Shown: one piece after another, positions 32,257 through 40,838 of the stretch | Position numbering within the stretch: the first letter of the stretch is position 1 | How the letters are laid out: each line of letters opens with the position of its first letter | IMG/VR virus record: IMGVR_UViG_3300042559_001588 | Location: 1-64,000 of that record | Source: a virus | DNA: 64,000 nt | Direction: 5' to 3' (one strand) | Program-made: the position numbers and the translations under genes | The notes under the pieces: model-generated | Database searches by the model: none | Told to the model about the DNA's origin: nothing | The model's input: the letters and a program-made list of their open reading frames with translations, nothing else

Positions 32257-32522
32257 AATATCTATTATTACTATCAGTAGTACTATTACAGGCCTGTGGC
32301 ACAACAGTGCCAGTCTCTGCAAAATTTCCCGACGCCCCGGGCGCGATTGCAACACAAACATGCCCTGCATTACAGCAACTACCGCAGGATCCCAAACTAA
32401 GCGAAGTATCTAAAACAATCACCATCAACTATACCACATACTATGAATGTGCAGTCAAAGTCGATGCCTGGAATGATTGGTATAAAATACAAAAAAATAT
32501 TTTTGAAAAGGCAGCAAAATGA
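32253..32522 (+). CDS. Outer-membrane spanin-like lipoprotein (Rz1-like)
   Basis: An 89-residue secreted lipoprotein: signal peptide MKYLLLLSVVLLQACG with the lipobox LQAC, a Pro-containing linker, then a short helical tail. It overlaps the Rz-like gene. Together they should fuse inner and outer membranes after peptidoglycan breakdown, implying a Gram-negative host. Confidence 0.7.
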   Translation: MKYLLLLSVVLLQACGTTVPVSAKFPDAPGAIATQTCPALQQLPQDPKLSEVSKTITINYTTYYECAVKVDAWNDWYKIQKNIFEKAAK

Positions 32523-33016
32523 GTGAAGAACTAAAAAGCGCAAGCGAAACAAAAAAAGAAGACTGGATGAACTCAAAATGGCGTCCAGCCATGGGTTGGA
32601 TGTACATGCTGACCTGTGTGACTGACTTTGTAATATTCCCAATTCTGTGGAGCCTGCTGCAGACCTTACTCAAACAACCTGTTACTCAGTGGAGTCCATT
32701 GACACTGCAAGGTGCAGGACTATTTCACCTGGCCATGGGCGCGGTGCTAGGGGTTGCTGCATATGGTCGTACACAAGAAAAACTTGGTGGAGCCAACAAT
32801 GGCGGAATACAAACACCACCAACAGGCTTTTCGCCTGGGCTTACAACAACCAGCACACCATCAACAGGATTTGGTGCCACTACTGGGGGCTTTGGCCCTC
32901 ATGCACCCAGCACAAGTTTTGCACCAGCCCCTAGCTGGGGTACAACTCCGGTCTCAACAGCACCATCACAGACATTTGGATCTGGGCCGGCGCCTGCACA
33001 AAAACCTGAACTTTAA
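32519..33016 (+). CDS. Holin (3-TM type)
   Basis: A 165-residue protein. A polar N-terminus carries WMNSKWRPAMGWMYMLTCV, similar to the KWRPxxGWxY pattern of 3-TM holins of the gene-transfer-agent type (PF11351). Two to three hydrophobic helices lie within residues 25-82. The last 80 residues are a Gly/Pro/Thr/Ser-rich tail (FGATTGGFGPHAPSTSFAPA), which is unusual in length. It ends the endolysin-spanin-holin cassette, coupled by ATGA. Confidence 0.7.
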   Translation: MSEELKSASETKKEDWMNSKWRPAMGWMYMLTCVTDFVIFPILWSLLQTLLKQPVTQWSPLTLQGAGLFHLAMGAVLGVAAYGRTQEKLGGANNGGIQTPPTGFSPGLTTTSTPSTGFGATTGGFGPHAPSTSFAPAPSWGTTPVSTAPSQTFGSGPAPAQKPEL

Positions 33017-33028
33017 AAGGAACTTAAT

Positions 33029-33151
33029 ATGTTAGATACATTATTTTGGATAGCAGTAGGAGCATTCGTAGGATGGAATTTTCCGCAGCCTTTCTGGGCA
33101 AAGATTATTCAAGAAAAAATTCAAGCCATGATAGCCAAGAAGGGAGCATAA
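33029..33151 (+). CDS. Small membrane protein (40 aa)
   Basis: A 40-residue protein (MLDTLFWIAVGAFVGWNFPQ, then PFWAKIIQEKIQ) with one short hydrophobic helix, preceded by an AAAAGGAAC binding site. Similar small FxGWxxPQP peptides occur in T4-like phages. Possibly a lysis accessory by position. Confidence 0.55.
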   Translation: MLDTLFWIAVGAFVGWNFPQPFWAKIIQEKIQAMIAKKGA

Positions 33152-33152
33152 C

Positions 33153-33353
33153 ATGAAAACATTATTAACATTAGTATTAGCCTCGGCATTTGCAATGCCA
33201 GTTATGGCAGCAGACGAAGCACCAAAAACTAAATTTGTATGCAAAGAAGTCAAAGACAGCAAGACAGGCAAATTTAAAAAACAATGTAAACAAATTAAGA
33301 TACACAAAAAATACGAAGGCACTGCTGTTCCTGACAAAAAGTCTAAAAAGTAA
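33153..33353 (+). CDS. Small secreted Lys-rich protein
   Basis: A 66-residue protein with a signal peptide (MKTLLTLVLASAFAMPVMAA; cleavage likely after VMA) and a Lys-rich mature part with two Cys (KFVCKEVKDSKTGKFKKQC) that may form a disulfide. A terminator follows. Periplasmic role unknown; it ends the lysis region. Confidence 0.6.
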   Translation: MKTLLTLVLASAFAMPVMAADEAPKTKFVCKEVKDSKTGKFKKQCKQIKIHKKYEGTAVPDKKSKK

Positions 33354-33363
33354 CAACTAACTC

Positions 33364-33399
33364 AGCAGTCAGCATAACTATTGTGTTGACTGCTTTTTT
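33364..33399 (+). terminator. Rho-independent terminator
   Basis: AGCAGTCA (33364-33371) and TGACTGCT (33387-33394) form an 8-bp stem with a 15-base loop, followed by six T. It closes the lysis transcript. Confidence 0.85.
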
Positions 33400-33410
33400 A
33401 CGACTTAAAT

Positions 33411-34199
33411 ATGGATCACTACAAAACACTTGATGTTGCCCGTACTGCCACTCCGGATGAAATAAAAAAAGCCTATCGCAAGCTGGCTTCTCAGCATCAT
33501 CCCGACAAAGGTGGCAACACTGCCAAGTTTCAAGAACTACAAACTGCTTACGACACCCTAAGCGATCCTGCCAAACGACAGCAATACGATAACCCTAGGC
33601 CCAATTTTGGACAACACCCGCATCCGGGCGGACAACAGTTTGACTTTGACACTATATTTGATGTGTTTGGCACTAGGTTTACTCAGAGCACTAGGCAGCG
33701 ACCACAAACAGTCATCAGCAGAGTAGGACTGACCATCAGTCTAACTGACGTGGCCACTGGTGGCAAACGCACCATTGGGCTGGGCCACGGGCAAGCCAAC
33801 ACTATCGAAATAGACATACCCGCAGGTATCAATCAAGGCGATAGTGTGCAGTACAAAGGCATTGCTCCGGGTGGTGGAGATTTGATAATAACATTCAGCG
33901 TTCGCGACGATCCCAAATGGCAACGGCAAGGAGCAAATTTACATACCGAACAGTTGGTGAATATTTGGGATCTGATTGTGGGTGGTGAATCTGTGGTCCG
34001 GGACCTGTTCAACGAAGAGATAACCATTCTAATACCGCGGGGCACACAGCCCGGTAGTAGATTACGGTTAAGGGGTCGTGGACTGCCCAGCAAAACTGGC
34101 CCAGGCGATATAATTGTGCAGGTACAGGCTGTTATTCCCGATCACATACCCGAAGATTTGTTAAATATGATAGAACAAAAACGAACAACTGTTGGTTGA
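33411..34199 (+). CDS. DnaJ/CbpA-like co-chaperone
   Basis: A 262-residue Hsp40 protein. The J-domain spans residues about 1-65 with the HPD motif at 30-32 (SQHHPDKGG). A Gly/Phe-poor linker ([20 protein letters not shown]) leads into C-terminal peptide-binding domains ([40 protein letters not shown]). There is no zinc-finger domain, so it is the CbpA/type-II class. It would recruit host DnaK. It precedes a ClpA-type unfoldase. Confidence 0.92.
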   Translation: MDHYKTLDVARTATPDEIKKAYRKLASQHHPDKGGNTAKFQELQTAYDTLSDPAKRQQYDNPRPNFGQHPHPGGQQFDFDTIFDVFGTRFTQSTRQRPQTVISRVGLTISLTDVATGGKRTIGLGHGQANTIEIDIPAGINQGDSVQYKGIAPGGGDLIITFSVRDDPKWQRQGANLHTEQLVNIWDLIVGGESVVRDLFNEEITILIPRGTQPGSRLRLRGRGLPSKTGPGDIIVQVQAVIPDHIPEDLLNMIEQKRTTVG

Positions 34200-34224
34200 T
34201 CTAAAGTTTAGATCGTAGTATAAT
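34196..34224 (+). promoter_or_regulatory. Sigma70-like promoter
   Basis: TTGATC (34196-34201, overlapping the DnaJ stop), 17-base spacer, TATAAT (34219-34224). Drives the clpA-like gene at 34254. Confidence 0.75.
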
Positions 34225-34253
34225 ACTTTAATTGAATACTCACGAAAGACACA

Positions 34254-36527
34254 ATGCAAAATAATCCAGAAATCGATGCTGTAGTCAACAACGCCACTGC
34301 CATTGCTGTGGGACACAAACACGGATATGTGCTGACAGAACATGTGCTGCTGGCCATGGTACAGTATCCATCGTTCCGCAAAATACTAGAAAAATACGGA
34401 ACACCAGTTGAACAACTAGAATCTGAATTGCACAACTACCTGCAGAGTCAAACCAGCCTGTTGACAGACCGCACAGATCCCCCACGCAAAACCAATGCAC
34501 TGGAGCGAGTGTTTAATCGGGCGCTGACACAGGTACTGTTCACGGGCCGTAGAACAATTACCTTGTTGGACTTGTATTTGGCCATGATGTCTGAAACCAA
34601 CAGCCATGCACATTACTACTTGTTGAAGTATAATGTTCGCAAAACAGAATTTGCTGAATTCTTCCAAAAGAATTACAACATCACTGATGTGGAATTGACC
34701 AGCGCCAAGGCCGACGAAATTCTTGAAGAACACTGTGTCAATTTGAGTCGCAGAGCAGCCGAAGGTCAACTTGAACCCATGATTGGGCGCACAGCCGAAC
34801 TGGAAGAAATGATCACTGTGCTGGCCCGCAAGTTCAAGGCCAATGTGCTGATGGTGGGCGATCCGGGTGTGGGCAAAACTGCCATCATTGACGGACTGGC
34901 ACAAGAAATTCATGCTGGCTCTGTGCCAGAGTTTCTCAAAGGTGCAGAAGTTTGGGGACTGGAAATTGGATCCCTGTTGGCTGGCAGCAAGTATCGCGGC
35001 GAGTTTGAAGAAAAGTTCAAAGATGTTATCACAGCATTGAAAACCAAGAAGAACTGTGTGCTGTTCATTGACGAAGCACACACCATGATGGGTGCGGGTG
35101 CCAGTGGATCCAGCAGTCTGGACTTTGCCAACATGATCAAACCGGCCATCACCAGTGGCAACTTGAAAGTGATTGCCAGTACCACCTGGGAAGAATACTA
35201 CGAATCATTCGAGCGTGATCGTGCGCTAATGCGCCGTTTTCACAGAGTCACCATTGGTGAGCCGGATGCTGCCACCACTGAGCAGATCCTGATTGGCATC
35301 AGCCCTAGACTGGAATCATTCCACAATGTGATGATTGACACAGACGCCATGTGTGCAGCAGTGGAACTGAGTGGACGCTACATACACGATCGTAAGAATC
35401 CTGACAAGTCAATTGATCTGCTGGACGGTGCCTGTGCTGCACAGCGAGTGTTGGATCAAGGCACAGTCACAGTGAACAAACACATGATCATGGCACAGGT
35501 CAGCCGTGTGACCAGTATTCCACTGGACCGCTTGCAAAACGAACGCAGTATCAAAATTACCGAACTTGAAAGCAATGTCAAACAATTCCTGTACGGGCAG
35601 GATGCAGCAATTGACACTGTGCTGGAACGAGTGTACATCAACTTCTCTGGCATTGGCAATCCCAAAAAGCCGGTGGCCAGCTTTTTGTTCCTGGGTCCAA
35701 CTGGCACAGGCAAAACAGAATTGGCCAAGCTGCTGGCAGAGAATCTTGACATGCACCTGCTGAAATATGACATGAGCGAGTTTCAGGAAAAGCACAGCAT
35801 TGCCAGCTTGATTGGTGCACCGCCGGGCTATGTGGGCTTTGATGACGGCAATGTGGGCGGCGGCAAATTGATCAGTGACATATCCAAGAACCCATTCAGT
35901 GTGCTGCTGTTTGATGAAATTGAAAAGGCACATCCTGACGTGGTCAACATCATGTTGCAGATGCTGGACGAAGCCAAAATTACTGGCAGCAGTGGCAAAT
36001 CAGTTGATGTTAAAAACTGCATCATCATCATGACCAGTAATTTAGGTGCCAGAGACAATGAAAACAACAACATTGGCTTTGGCAAATCGTTGGAAAAATA
36101 CGGCGAAGAAGATCGTGCAATGAAAGACTTCTTCAAGCCGGAACTGCGTAACCGCATTGATGCTGTGTGCAAGTTCAACAAGTTGGATCCATTGGCCATC
36201 AAGAAAGTTGTGGTCAAGTTCACACGAGAACTACAGCAGAGCCTGTACGCCAAGAACATCAAGCTGATGTTTGATGAAAGTGTTATCAACATGCTGTCGG
36301 AAAAAGGATACGATCCCAAGATGGGTGCTAGACCGCTGAGTCGCAAGATTGACGAACTGATTCGTGTTCCGCTCAGCAAGCGCATACTGTTTGATCAGAT
36401 CAAAGACTGTTCTATATTGGCCATCATGGTTGCTGACGAGCTGATGTTTGTGACCAAACCGCTGACTGGTCCCCTGCCAATTGTGGACGGAAAAGGATAT
36501 ATTTTACTCGATGCCCCTGCTGTCTGA
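34254..36527 (+). CDS. clpA: ClpA-type AAA+ unfoldase
   Basis: A 757-residue ClpA-type protein, full length. The N-domain (LTEHVLLAMVQYPSFRKILE) is followed by D1 (Walker A MVGDPGVGKTAIIDGL; Walker B VLFIDEAHTMMGAG) and D2 (Walker A LGPTGTGKTELAKLL; Walker B VLLFDEIEKAHPDV). The loop TSNLGARDNENNNIGFGKSL corresponds to the IGL/IGF ClpP-contact loop of ClpA, and IGF is present, so coupling to host ClpP is plausible. It may degrade or remodel host proteins. It overlaps the next gene by 17 bases. Confidence 0.95.
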   Translation: MQNNPEIDAVVNNATAIAVGHKHGYVLTEHVLLAMVQYPSFRKILEKYGTPVEQLESELHNYLQSQTSLLTDRTDPPRKTNALERVFNRALTQVLFTGRRTITLLDLYLAMMSETNSHAHYYLLKYNVRKTEFAEFFQKNYNITDVELTSAKADEILEEHCVNLSRRAAEGQLEPMIGRTAELEEMITVLARKFKANVLMVGDPGVGKTAIIDGLAQEIHAGSVPEFLKGAEVWGLEIGSLLAGSKYRGEFEEKFKDVITALKTKKNCVLFIDEAHTMMGAGASGSSSLDFANMIKPAITSGNLKVIASTTWEEYYESFERDRALMRRFHRVTIGEPDAATTEQILIGISPRLESFHNVMIDTDAMCAAVELSGRYIHDRKNPDKSIDLLDGACAAQRVLDQGTVTVNKHMIMAQVSRVTSIPLDRLQNERSIKITELESNVKQFLYGQDAAIDTVLERVYINFSGIGNPKKPVASFLFLGPTGTGKTELAKLLAENLDMHLLKYDMSEFQEKHSIASLIGAPPGYVGFDDGNVGGGKLISDISKNPFSVLLFDEIEKAHPDVVNIMLQMLDEAKITGSSGKSVDVKNCIIIMTSNLGARDNENNNIGFGKSLEKYGEEDRAMKDFFKPELRNRIDAVCKFNKLDPLAIKKVVVKFTRELQQSLYAKNIKLMFDESVINMLSEKGYDPKMGARPLSRKIDELIRVPLSKRILFDQIKDCSILAIMVADELMFVTKPLTGPLPIVDGKGYILLDAPAV

Positions 36528-37170
36528 ATTTCAATCCGTCAGTAGAGATCGCTTATTTTTCGATCAATACAGGTATTGCATGACCGCTGGCCTTAGCGAA
36601 GCCACTTGTCTGCGACGGCTCACACACAAGTGGATAGATGAAGTGGTACAGATGCGCCGCACCTATCACACCCCCCTGCTGTCTGCCAGAAACCCCGGCA
36701 TGCCCGCTGATGTAATTGACAATTTACACAAAATTTGTCAACTGCTGATAGACACTGCATATCCTTTCAAATTGCTAGTGGAATGGGGCAACATTCGTCT
36801 GTACACAAACGATGCTGTGTTGTTTGATCAGTTGTTGGCTGTGGGTCATTTTGCATGGGTCAATTATAAACAGGCCGTGATTGATCGTGTGCGAGACACT
36901 GTGACATTGAAGAATCCACAACATCAGTATCGCAGCTATTTTGCAAGAGCAAAACTGACCGATCAGCAAAAGCAATCGATTGTGCAGTTCTTAAACAATA
37001 ACCGTGCTGATTTCAGACTGAGTCCCTGTTTGGCCGATTGGACAACACAGCCGTTCAAATGGACAGAACCTTACTATTTCATTGATCATAATGACGCTGC
37101 TTGTTTGACCATGTTGAGCTTGATCAACTCTCGTTTGATAAAAAAGACAAATACCATCGTACAAGGATAA
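36511..37170 (+). CDS. Conserved phage protein of unknown function
   Basis: A 219-residue protein (MPLLSEFQSVSRDRLFFDQY...; FRLSPCLADWTTQPFKWTEP). I start at the ATG at 36511, after AAAGGAT, although the frame extends further upstream into clpA. It looks mostly helical with no membrane segment or known motif. Confidence 0.6.
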   Translation: MPLLSEFQSVSRDRLFFDQYRYCMTAGLSEATCLRRLTHKWIDEVVQMRRTYHTPLLSARNPGMPADVIDNLHKICQLLIDTAYPFKLLVEWGNIRLYTNDAVLFDQLLAVGHFAWVNYKQAVIDRVRDTVTLKNPQHQYRSYFARAKLTDQQKQSIVQFLNNNRADFRLSPCLADWTTQPFKWTEPYYFIDHNDAACLTMLSLINSRLIKKTNTIVQG

Positions 37171-37180
37171 GTAATACACT

Positions 37181-37345
37181 ATGGCAAAAATACACGAAGA
37201 AACAGTTGTGATCACACTGAGCAAGTTGGTCAAAGATAGCGATACTGGCACGGAAATTGTCAGCAACGACATTGTGGCAGCCCTGCAAAGTGTAACCGAA
37301 GAACTGCTGGGCGCAGGCATTGTGGTGGAAGTTGTGAGAGCATAA
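37181..37345 (+). CDS. Small acidic protein (54 aa)
   Basis: A 54-residue protein (MAKIHEETVVITLSKLVKDS...; ALQSVTEELLGAGIVVEVVR) with alternating strand and helix pattern, likely a small alpha/beta fold. An ACAAGGAT-type site lies upstream. It precedes a structural gene by one base. Function unknown. Confidence 0.55.
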   Translation: MAKIHEETVVITLSKLVKDSDTGTEIVSNDIVAALQSVTEELLGAGIVVEVVRA

Positions 37346-37346
37346 C

Positions 37347-37721
37347 ATGTCTATGACCACACTGACCTTGTTGAGCAATGTAGTTGTGGGCACTCCCAAC
37401 GGCAATTACGATGGCAGCACCACATTCTTTGAAAGTGACCCAGTCAAAGGGGTGGGCTATTATCAGGGTCAGGGCAGTTTACAAACTATATTTGTAACAG
37501 TAACCAACTTTCCCGGTTCAATGAAATTTCAGGCAACATTGGATTTTGATCCAGTCACTGCCCACTGGTTTGACGTGTATGATCTCACTGACGATTCAAC
37601 AGAATTTCGTTTGCCTGTAAACTTGACTGGCAATTACACATGGCTCAAAGCAGTGGTCACTGGGTTTGAAAACGACGGATCCACGGTGGCCGAGATCAAC
37701 ACAGTGGCTGTCACTTACTGA
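37347..37721 (+). CDS. Structural-type beta-sandwich protein
   Basis: A 124-residue protein rich in Thr, Val and Gly (MSMTTLTLLSNVVVGTPNGN; LNLTGNYTWLKAVVTGF-like strand pattern). It resembles small head or tail decoration proteins of T4-like phages (GGYYQGQG-type loops). It is adjacent to another predicted structural gene. Not assigned to a named family. Confidence 0.55.
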   Translation: MSMTTLTLLSNVVVGTPNGNYDGSTTFFESDPVKGVGYYQGQGSLQTIFVTVTNFPGSMKFQATLDFDPVTAHWFDVYDLTDDSTEFRLPVNLTGNYTWLKAVVTGFENDGSTVAEINTVAVTY

Positions 37722-37722
37722 T

Positions 37723-38157
37723 ATGAACACAACATCAATCACATTTGACCTAGACAGCACTGATTACACTGCTCGATTGGCGTTTGAAGTGTTGTTAAAC
37801 GACACGGTTGTGTTTGCCACAGAGCATGTTACACAACCCACCGCTGTTGAGATCAACATTGCCGATGACGAAGGCGAGCATGAACTTAAATTTGTGCTGA
37901 AAAATAAAACACAAGATCACACCGTTATTGACGAAAACGGCAACATCATCAGTGATGCTGTGTTGTCAATTGCCAATGTAGCAATGGACGAGATCAAGCT
38001 GGGACACATGTTCTTTGAACAAACAGTCTATCATCATGACACCAATGGATCTCAATTGTTTGTTAAGGACAAGTTTTTTGGTGTTATGGGTTGCAATGGA
38101 TATGTGAGTTTAAAATTCTCTACTCCGCTTTTCCTATGGTTGTTGGAAAACATGTAA
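37723..38157 (+). CDS. Structural-type phage protein
   Basis: A 144-residue acidic beta-rich protein (ITFDLDSTDYTARLAFEVLL; IADDEGEHELKFVLKNKTQD), starting at the ATG at 37723 just after the previous stop. Conserved in T4-like environmental phages, likely a virion or carbohydrate-binding beta-sandwich. Function not established. Confidence 0.6.
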   Translation: MNTTSITFDLDSTDYTARLAFEVLLNDTVVFATEHVTQPTAVEINIADDEGEHELKFVLKNKTQDHTVIDENGNIISDAVLSIANVAMDEIKLGHMFFEQTVYHHDTNGSQLFVKDKFFGVMGCNGYVSLKFSTPLFLWLLENM

Positions 38158-38159
38158 GC

Positions 38160-38166
38160 ATAAATA
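38160..38166 (+). promoter_or_regulatory. Late-like promoter element ATAAATA
   Basis: ATAAATA inside the near-palindrome AGCATAAATATGCT, ending eight bases before the ATG at 38174 and without a ribosome binding site. Confidence 0.5.
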
Positions 38167-38173
38167 TGCTACA

Positions 38174-38950
38174 ATGAATTATCTTGTAATCTACCCTGGT
38201 CGTTTTCATCCATTTCACCGCGGTCATATGGCCAGTTATGATTGGCTGACTAAAAAGTTTGGAGAAAATAGCGTGTATATTGCCACCAGCAATGTGCAGG
38301 CACCCATCACCAGTCCGTTCAATTACAGTGACAAAGTGATGATGATGACCAAGTTGGGTGTTCCGGCTAGCCACATTGCCAATGTGAAGAATCCTTATCA
38401 AGCAACAGAAATCACTGGTAATCTGTCCGACGACGAAAAAAACAAAACAGCATTGGTATTTGCAGTCAGTGCCAAAGACGCTGAACGCTTCAACTTTGCT
38501 CCAAAAAAAGACGGCACGCCAGGTTATTTGCAACCACTGCCCAAGACTGGCAAAGGCGTAAAGCCCATGACCAAACACGGTTATGTGGCCATCACTCCCA
38601 CCATCAACTTCCAAGTAAACGGAGTAGATGCCAACAGTGCCAGTGAAATACGCAGCATGTATATCAAAGGCAATGACCATGACAAGGATCAGGTCATTGC
38701 TGATCTGTACGGACAACCAGATCCGGCAATTCGAGCAATGTTTGATAAAAAGTTAGGCATTGGTGAGCAGATACAACAGCAGATCAACGAAGCACGCCGC
38801 AGTGTTGGCGCTGGCAGACAGTTTGGTAAAACTCAGCTTGCAGAATGGATGCAAAATGTGTTACAATTAGAAAAACAAGCAAACAGTATTGATCTTGATT
38901 TTTCCCACATCAACCCAGATTATATAGACGAAAAAACTTATAATCGTTAA
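38174..38950 (+). CDS. Nucleotidyltransferase (HxGH cytidylyltransferase-like)
   Basis: A 258-residue protein. The N-terminus is YLVIYPGRFHPFHRGHMASY (HxGH nucleotide-binding motif). A later VDANSASEIRSMYIKG resembles the SxTxxR signature, and the C-terminal 60 residues form a helical extension (IQQQINEARRSVGAG). It belongs to the cytidylyltransferase/NMNAT superfamily; substrate unknown. It has a late-type promoter at its start codon. Confidence 0.7.
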   Translation: MNYLVIYPGRFHPFHRGHMASYDWLTKKFGENSVYIATSNVQAPITSPFNYSDKVMMMTKLGVPASHIANVKNPYQATEITGNLSDDEKNKTALVFAVSAKDAERFNFAPKKDGTPGYLQPLPKTGKGVKPMTKHGYVAITPTINFQVNGVDANSASEIRSMYIKGNDHDKDQVIADLYGQPDPAIRAMFDKKLGIGEQIQQQINEARRSVGAGRQFGKTQLAEWMQNVLQLEKQANSIDLDFSHINPDYIDEKTYNR

Positions 38951-38962
38951 CGCACAACAAAC

Positions 38963-39838
38963 ATGAAGATAGCAGTAGCAAGTGACATTCACCTAGAGTT
39001 CGGTGACTTGGAAATCGTCAATGACCAAAACGCACAAGTCTTGATATTGTCCGGCGACATCCTTGTGGCCCGGGACATTACGCAACAGGATCCGTATGGA
39101 ATAATGGGTCCAGAATATCGCAGCAATCGTTATCATGACTTTATGCAACGCTGCTCTGCACAGTTTCCGCATGTGATCTACATCATGGGCAATCATGAGC
39201 ACTACAACGGAGACTTTGCCACAACAGAAAAACACCTAAAAGATGTGTTGGGCTACCTCAAAAATGTGCATGTGTTGGAAAAAGAAACAGTGGTCATTGA
39301 TGACATCACTTTCATTGGCGGCACACTGTGGACCGACATGAATCGTGAAGACTCACTCACACTGTACCACATGAGCAGCATGATGAACGATTTTAGGATC
39401 ATCAGCAACAGCACCAGAAATGTCAATTATAGAACCTTTGATGATGTTGACAATCCCGACAAACCAACTTTTAAAACTCGGCCAGCTAGATTCAGCCCAG
39501 AGGATTCTGTAGAACAACATCGTCAATCTGTGGCCTACATTCAGCACTGTGTCGAAGGTCGAGCAGATCAAAAGTTTGTGGTGGCAGGGCATCATGCACC
39601 CAGCAGACTCAGCACACATGCACAGTATGCCAATGCGACTTTGATGAACGGTGCCTACAGTTCTGAGCTGGATGCGTTTATTGAAGATCATCCGCAGATT
39701 CGACTGTGGACGCACGGGCACACACATCACCCATTTGACTACACAATTGGCAAAACCAGAGTGTTATGCAATCCACGCGGCTACATCAATCACGAACCTG
39801 CTGCCAGTGATTTCAAACTGCTCACAGTGGAAGTGTGA
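38963..39838 (+). CDS. Calcineurin-like metallophosphoesterase
   Basis: A 291-residue metallophosphoesterase. Metal motifs in order: VASDIHLEF (D-x-H), ILSGDILVARD (G-D), YIMGNHEHYNGDF (GNHE), VAGHHAPS and WTHGHTHHPFDY (GHTH). These enzymes cleave phosphoesters of nucleic acids, nucleotides or proteins; the natural target is unknown. The product lacks a signal peptide. Confidence 0.9.
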   Translation: MKIAVASDIHLEFGDLEIVNDQNAQVLILSGDILVARDITQQDPYGIMGPEYRSNRYHDFMQRCSAQFPHVIYIMGNHEHYNGDFATTEKHLKDVLGYLKNVHVLEKETVVIDDITFIGGTLWTDMNREDSLTLYHMSSMMNDFRIISNSTRNVNYRTFDDVDNPDKPTFKTRPARFSPEDSVEQHRQSVAYIQHCVEGRADQKFVVAGHHAPSRLSTHAQYANATLMNGAYSSELDAFIEDHPQIRLWTHGHTHHPFDYTIGKTRVLCNPRGYINHEPAASDFKLLTVEV

Positions 39839-39873
39839 TTGGCAAAGAAATTTTGCCAGTGGCACAACACATA

Positions 39874-39880
39874 TTAAATA
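39874..39880 (+). promoter_or_regulatory. Late-like promoter element TTAAATA
   Basis: TTAAATA 25 bases before the glycosyltransferase-like gene, with a TTTAAGGAAA ribosome binding site between. Confidence 0.5.
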
Positions 39881-39904
39881 TTGCTAACCAACTTTAAGGA
39901 AAAC

Positions 39905-40771
39905 ATGGCTGACGCACAACCAACAACAGAATTGCCCTCAACTCCCGTCGGCGGGCAACAACAAATCCAAGTAAACATTGACTACTTGAAAACCACGCGA
40001 GTACACATCTGTATGCCATGCTATGGCGGTCAGTTAACTGAAAGCACATTCATGAGCTATATCAAATGGAGCAACACTGCACGCCAGTTGGGCATTGATT
40101 GGACCATGGAAACGCTCACAAACGAAAGTTTGATCAGTCGTGCCCGTAACACACTCACTGCTAAGTTTTTGCACAACAAAGACAGCACACACCTGTTGTT
40201 TATTGATGCTGACATTGGCTTTGAACCCTGGCATATTTTGGTGTTGTTGAACCGACAAGTTGATGTGATCGGCGGCCTGTATCCAATGAAGAGCCTGCCC
40301 ATCAAATGGTGTGTAAACGGCATCGAAGGCGGAGAAGAAGGCACCGACGGCCTGCAGGAAGTGAGCAAAACTGGTACAGGATTCTTGTTGATCAAGCGTG
40401 ATGTTTTTGAAAAACTAAATGCACACCCTGCTACTAAACCATTTATCAATGACATTGGCTTGTCTGCAGAACTCAACCCCTACATGAAAACCTACTTTGA
40501 CACAGCAGTGCGTGAGAATCGCTACTATAGTGAAGACTGGACATTCTGTGAAAACTGGCGTGATCTAGGTGGTAAGGTCTGGGTAGACAAGCGTGTGTTG
40601 TTGCGCCATACAGGCACATATACTTTTGCTCACGAAGCACAAGAAACGCTGATTGACGCATTTACGCCCAATGTGCTGGCAAAACAATCGGCCCTGGCAG
40701 CCCAGGTTGCAACTGCTACACCTGCTGTGGCAGAAACCAAAGTTATTGCTGCCAGCAAGAAAAAGAAATAA
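39905..40771 (+). CDS. Glycosyltransferase-like protein (GT-A, DxD)
   Basis: A 288-residue protein. VHICMPCYGGQLTESTFMSY, then ESLISRARNTLTAKFL, and HLLFIDADIGFEPWHILVLL with the DxD metal/nucleotide-sugar motif, fit GT-A fold phage glycosyltransferases. DLGGKVWVDKRVLLRHTGTY is a typical C-terminal block. The tail is Ala- and Lys-rich. It may glycosylate phage DNA, virion protein or host polymer; DNA modification is only one option. Start chosen at 39905 after AAGGAAA. Confidence 0.75.
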   Translation: MADAQPTTELPSTPVGGQQQIQVNIDYLKTTRVHICMPCYGGQLTESTFMSYIKWSNTARQLGIDWTMETLTNESLISRARNTLTAKFLHNKDSTHLLFIDADIGFEPWHILVLLNRQVDVIGGLYPMKSLPIKWCVNGIEGGEEGTDGLQEVSKTGTGFLLIKRDVFEKLNAHPATKPFINDIGLSAELNPYMKTYFDTAVRENRYYSEDWTFCENWRDLGGKVWVDKRVLLRHTGTYTFAHEAQETLIDAFTPNVLAKQSALAAQVATATPAVAETKVIAASKKKK

Positions 40772-40791
40772 AACAAACTGCAACACTCCAC

Positions 40792-40815
40792 AAAGCCACT
40801 TTAACAGTGGCTTTT
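40792..40815 (+). terminator. Rho-independent terminator
   Basis: AAAGCCACT (40792-40800) and AGTGGCTTT (40806-40814), loop TTAAC, followed by T. It ends the glycosyltransferase transcript. Confidence 0.85.
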
Positions 40816-40824
40816 CCATTTGCG

Positions 40825-40831
40825 CTAAATA
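40825..40831 (+). promoter_or_regulatory. Late-like promoter element CTAAATA
   Basis: CTAAATA directly after a terminator and eight bases before the ATG of the 1,447-residue gene; no ribosome binding site. It is the only promoter candidate at the head of the 40.8-47.6 kb run of coupled genes. Confidence 0.6.
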
Positions 40832-40838
40832 TTACATA

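Noticed and set aside
33405-33411. TTAAATA before DnaJ, and the similar one before 18421, as late promoters
   Set aside because: They overlap or touch the ATG, so transcription would start inside the coding region; they arise from a stop or spacer followed by ATATG.
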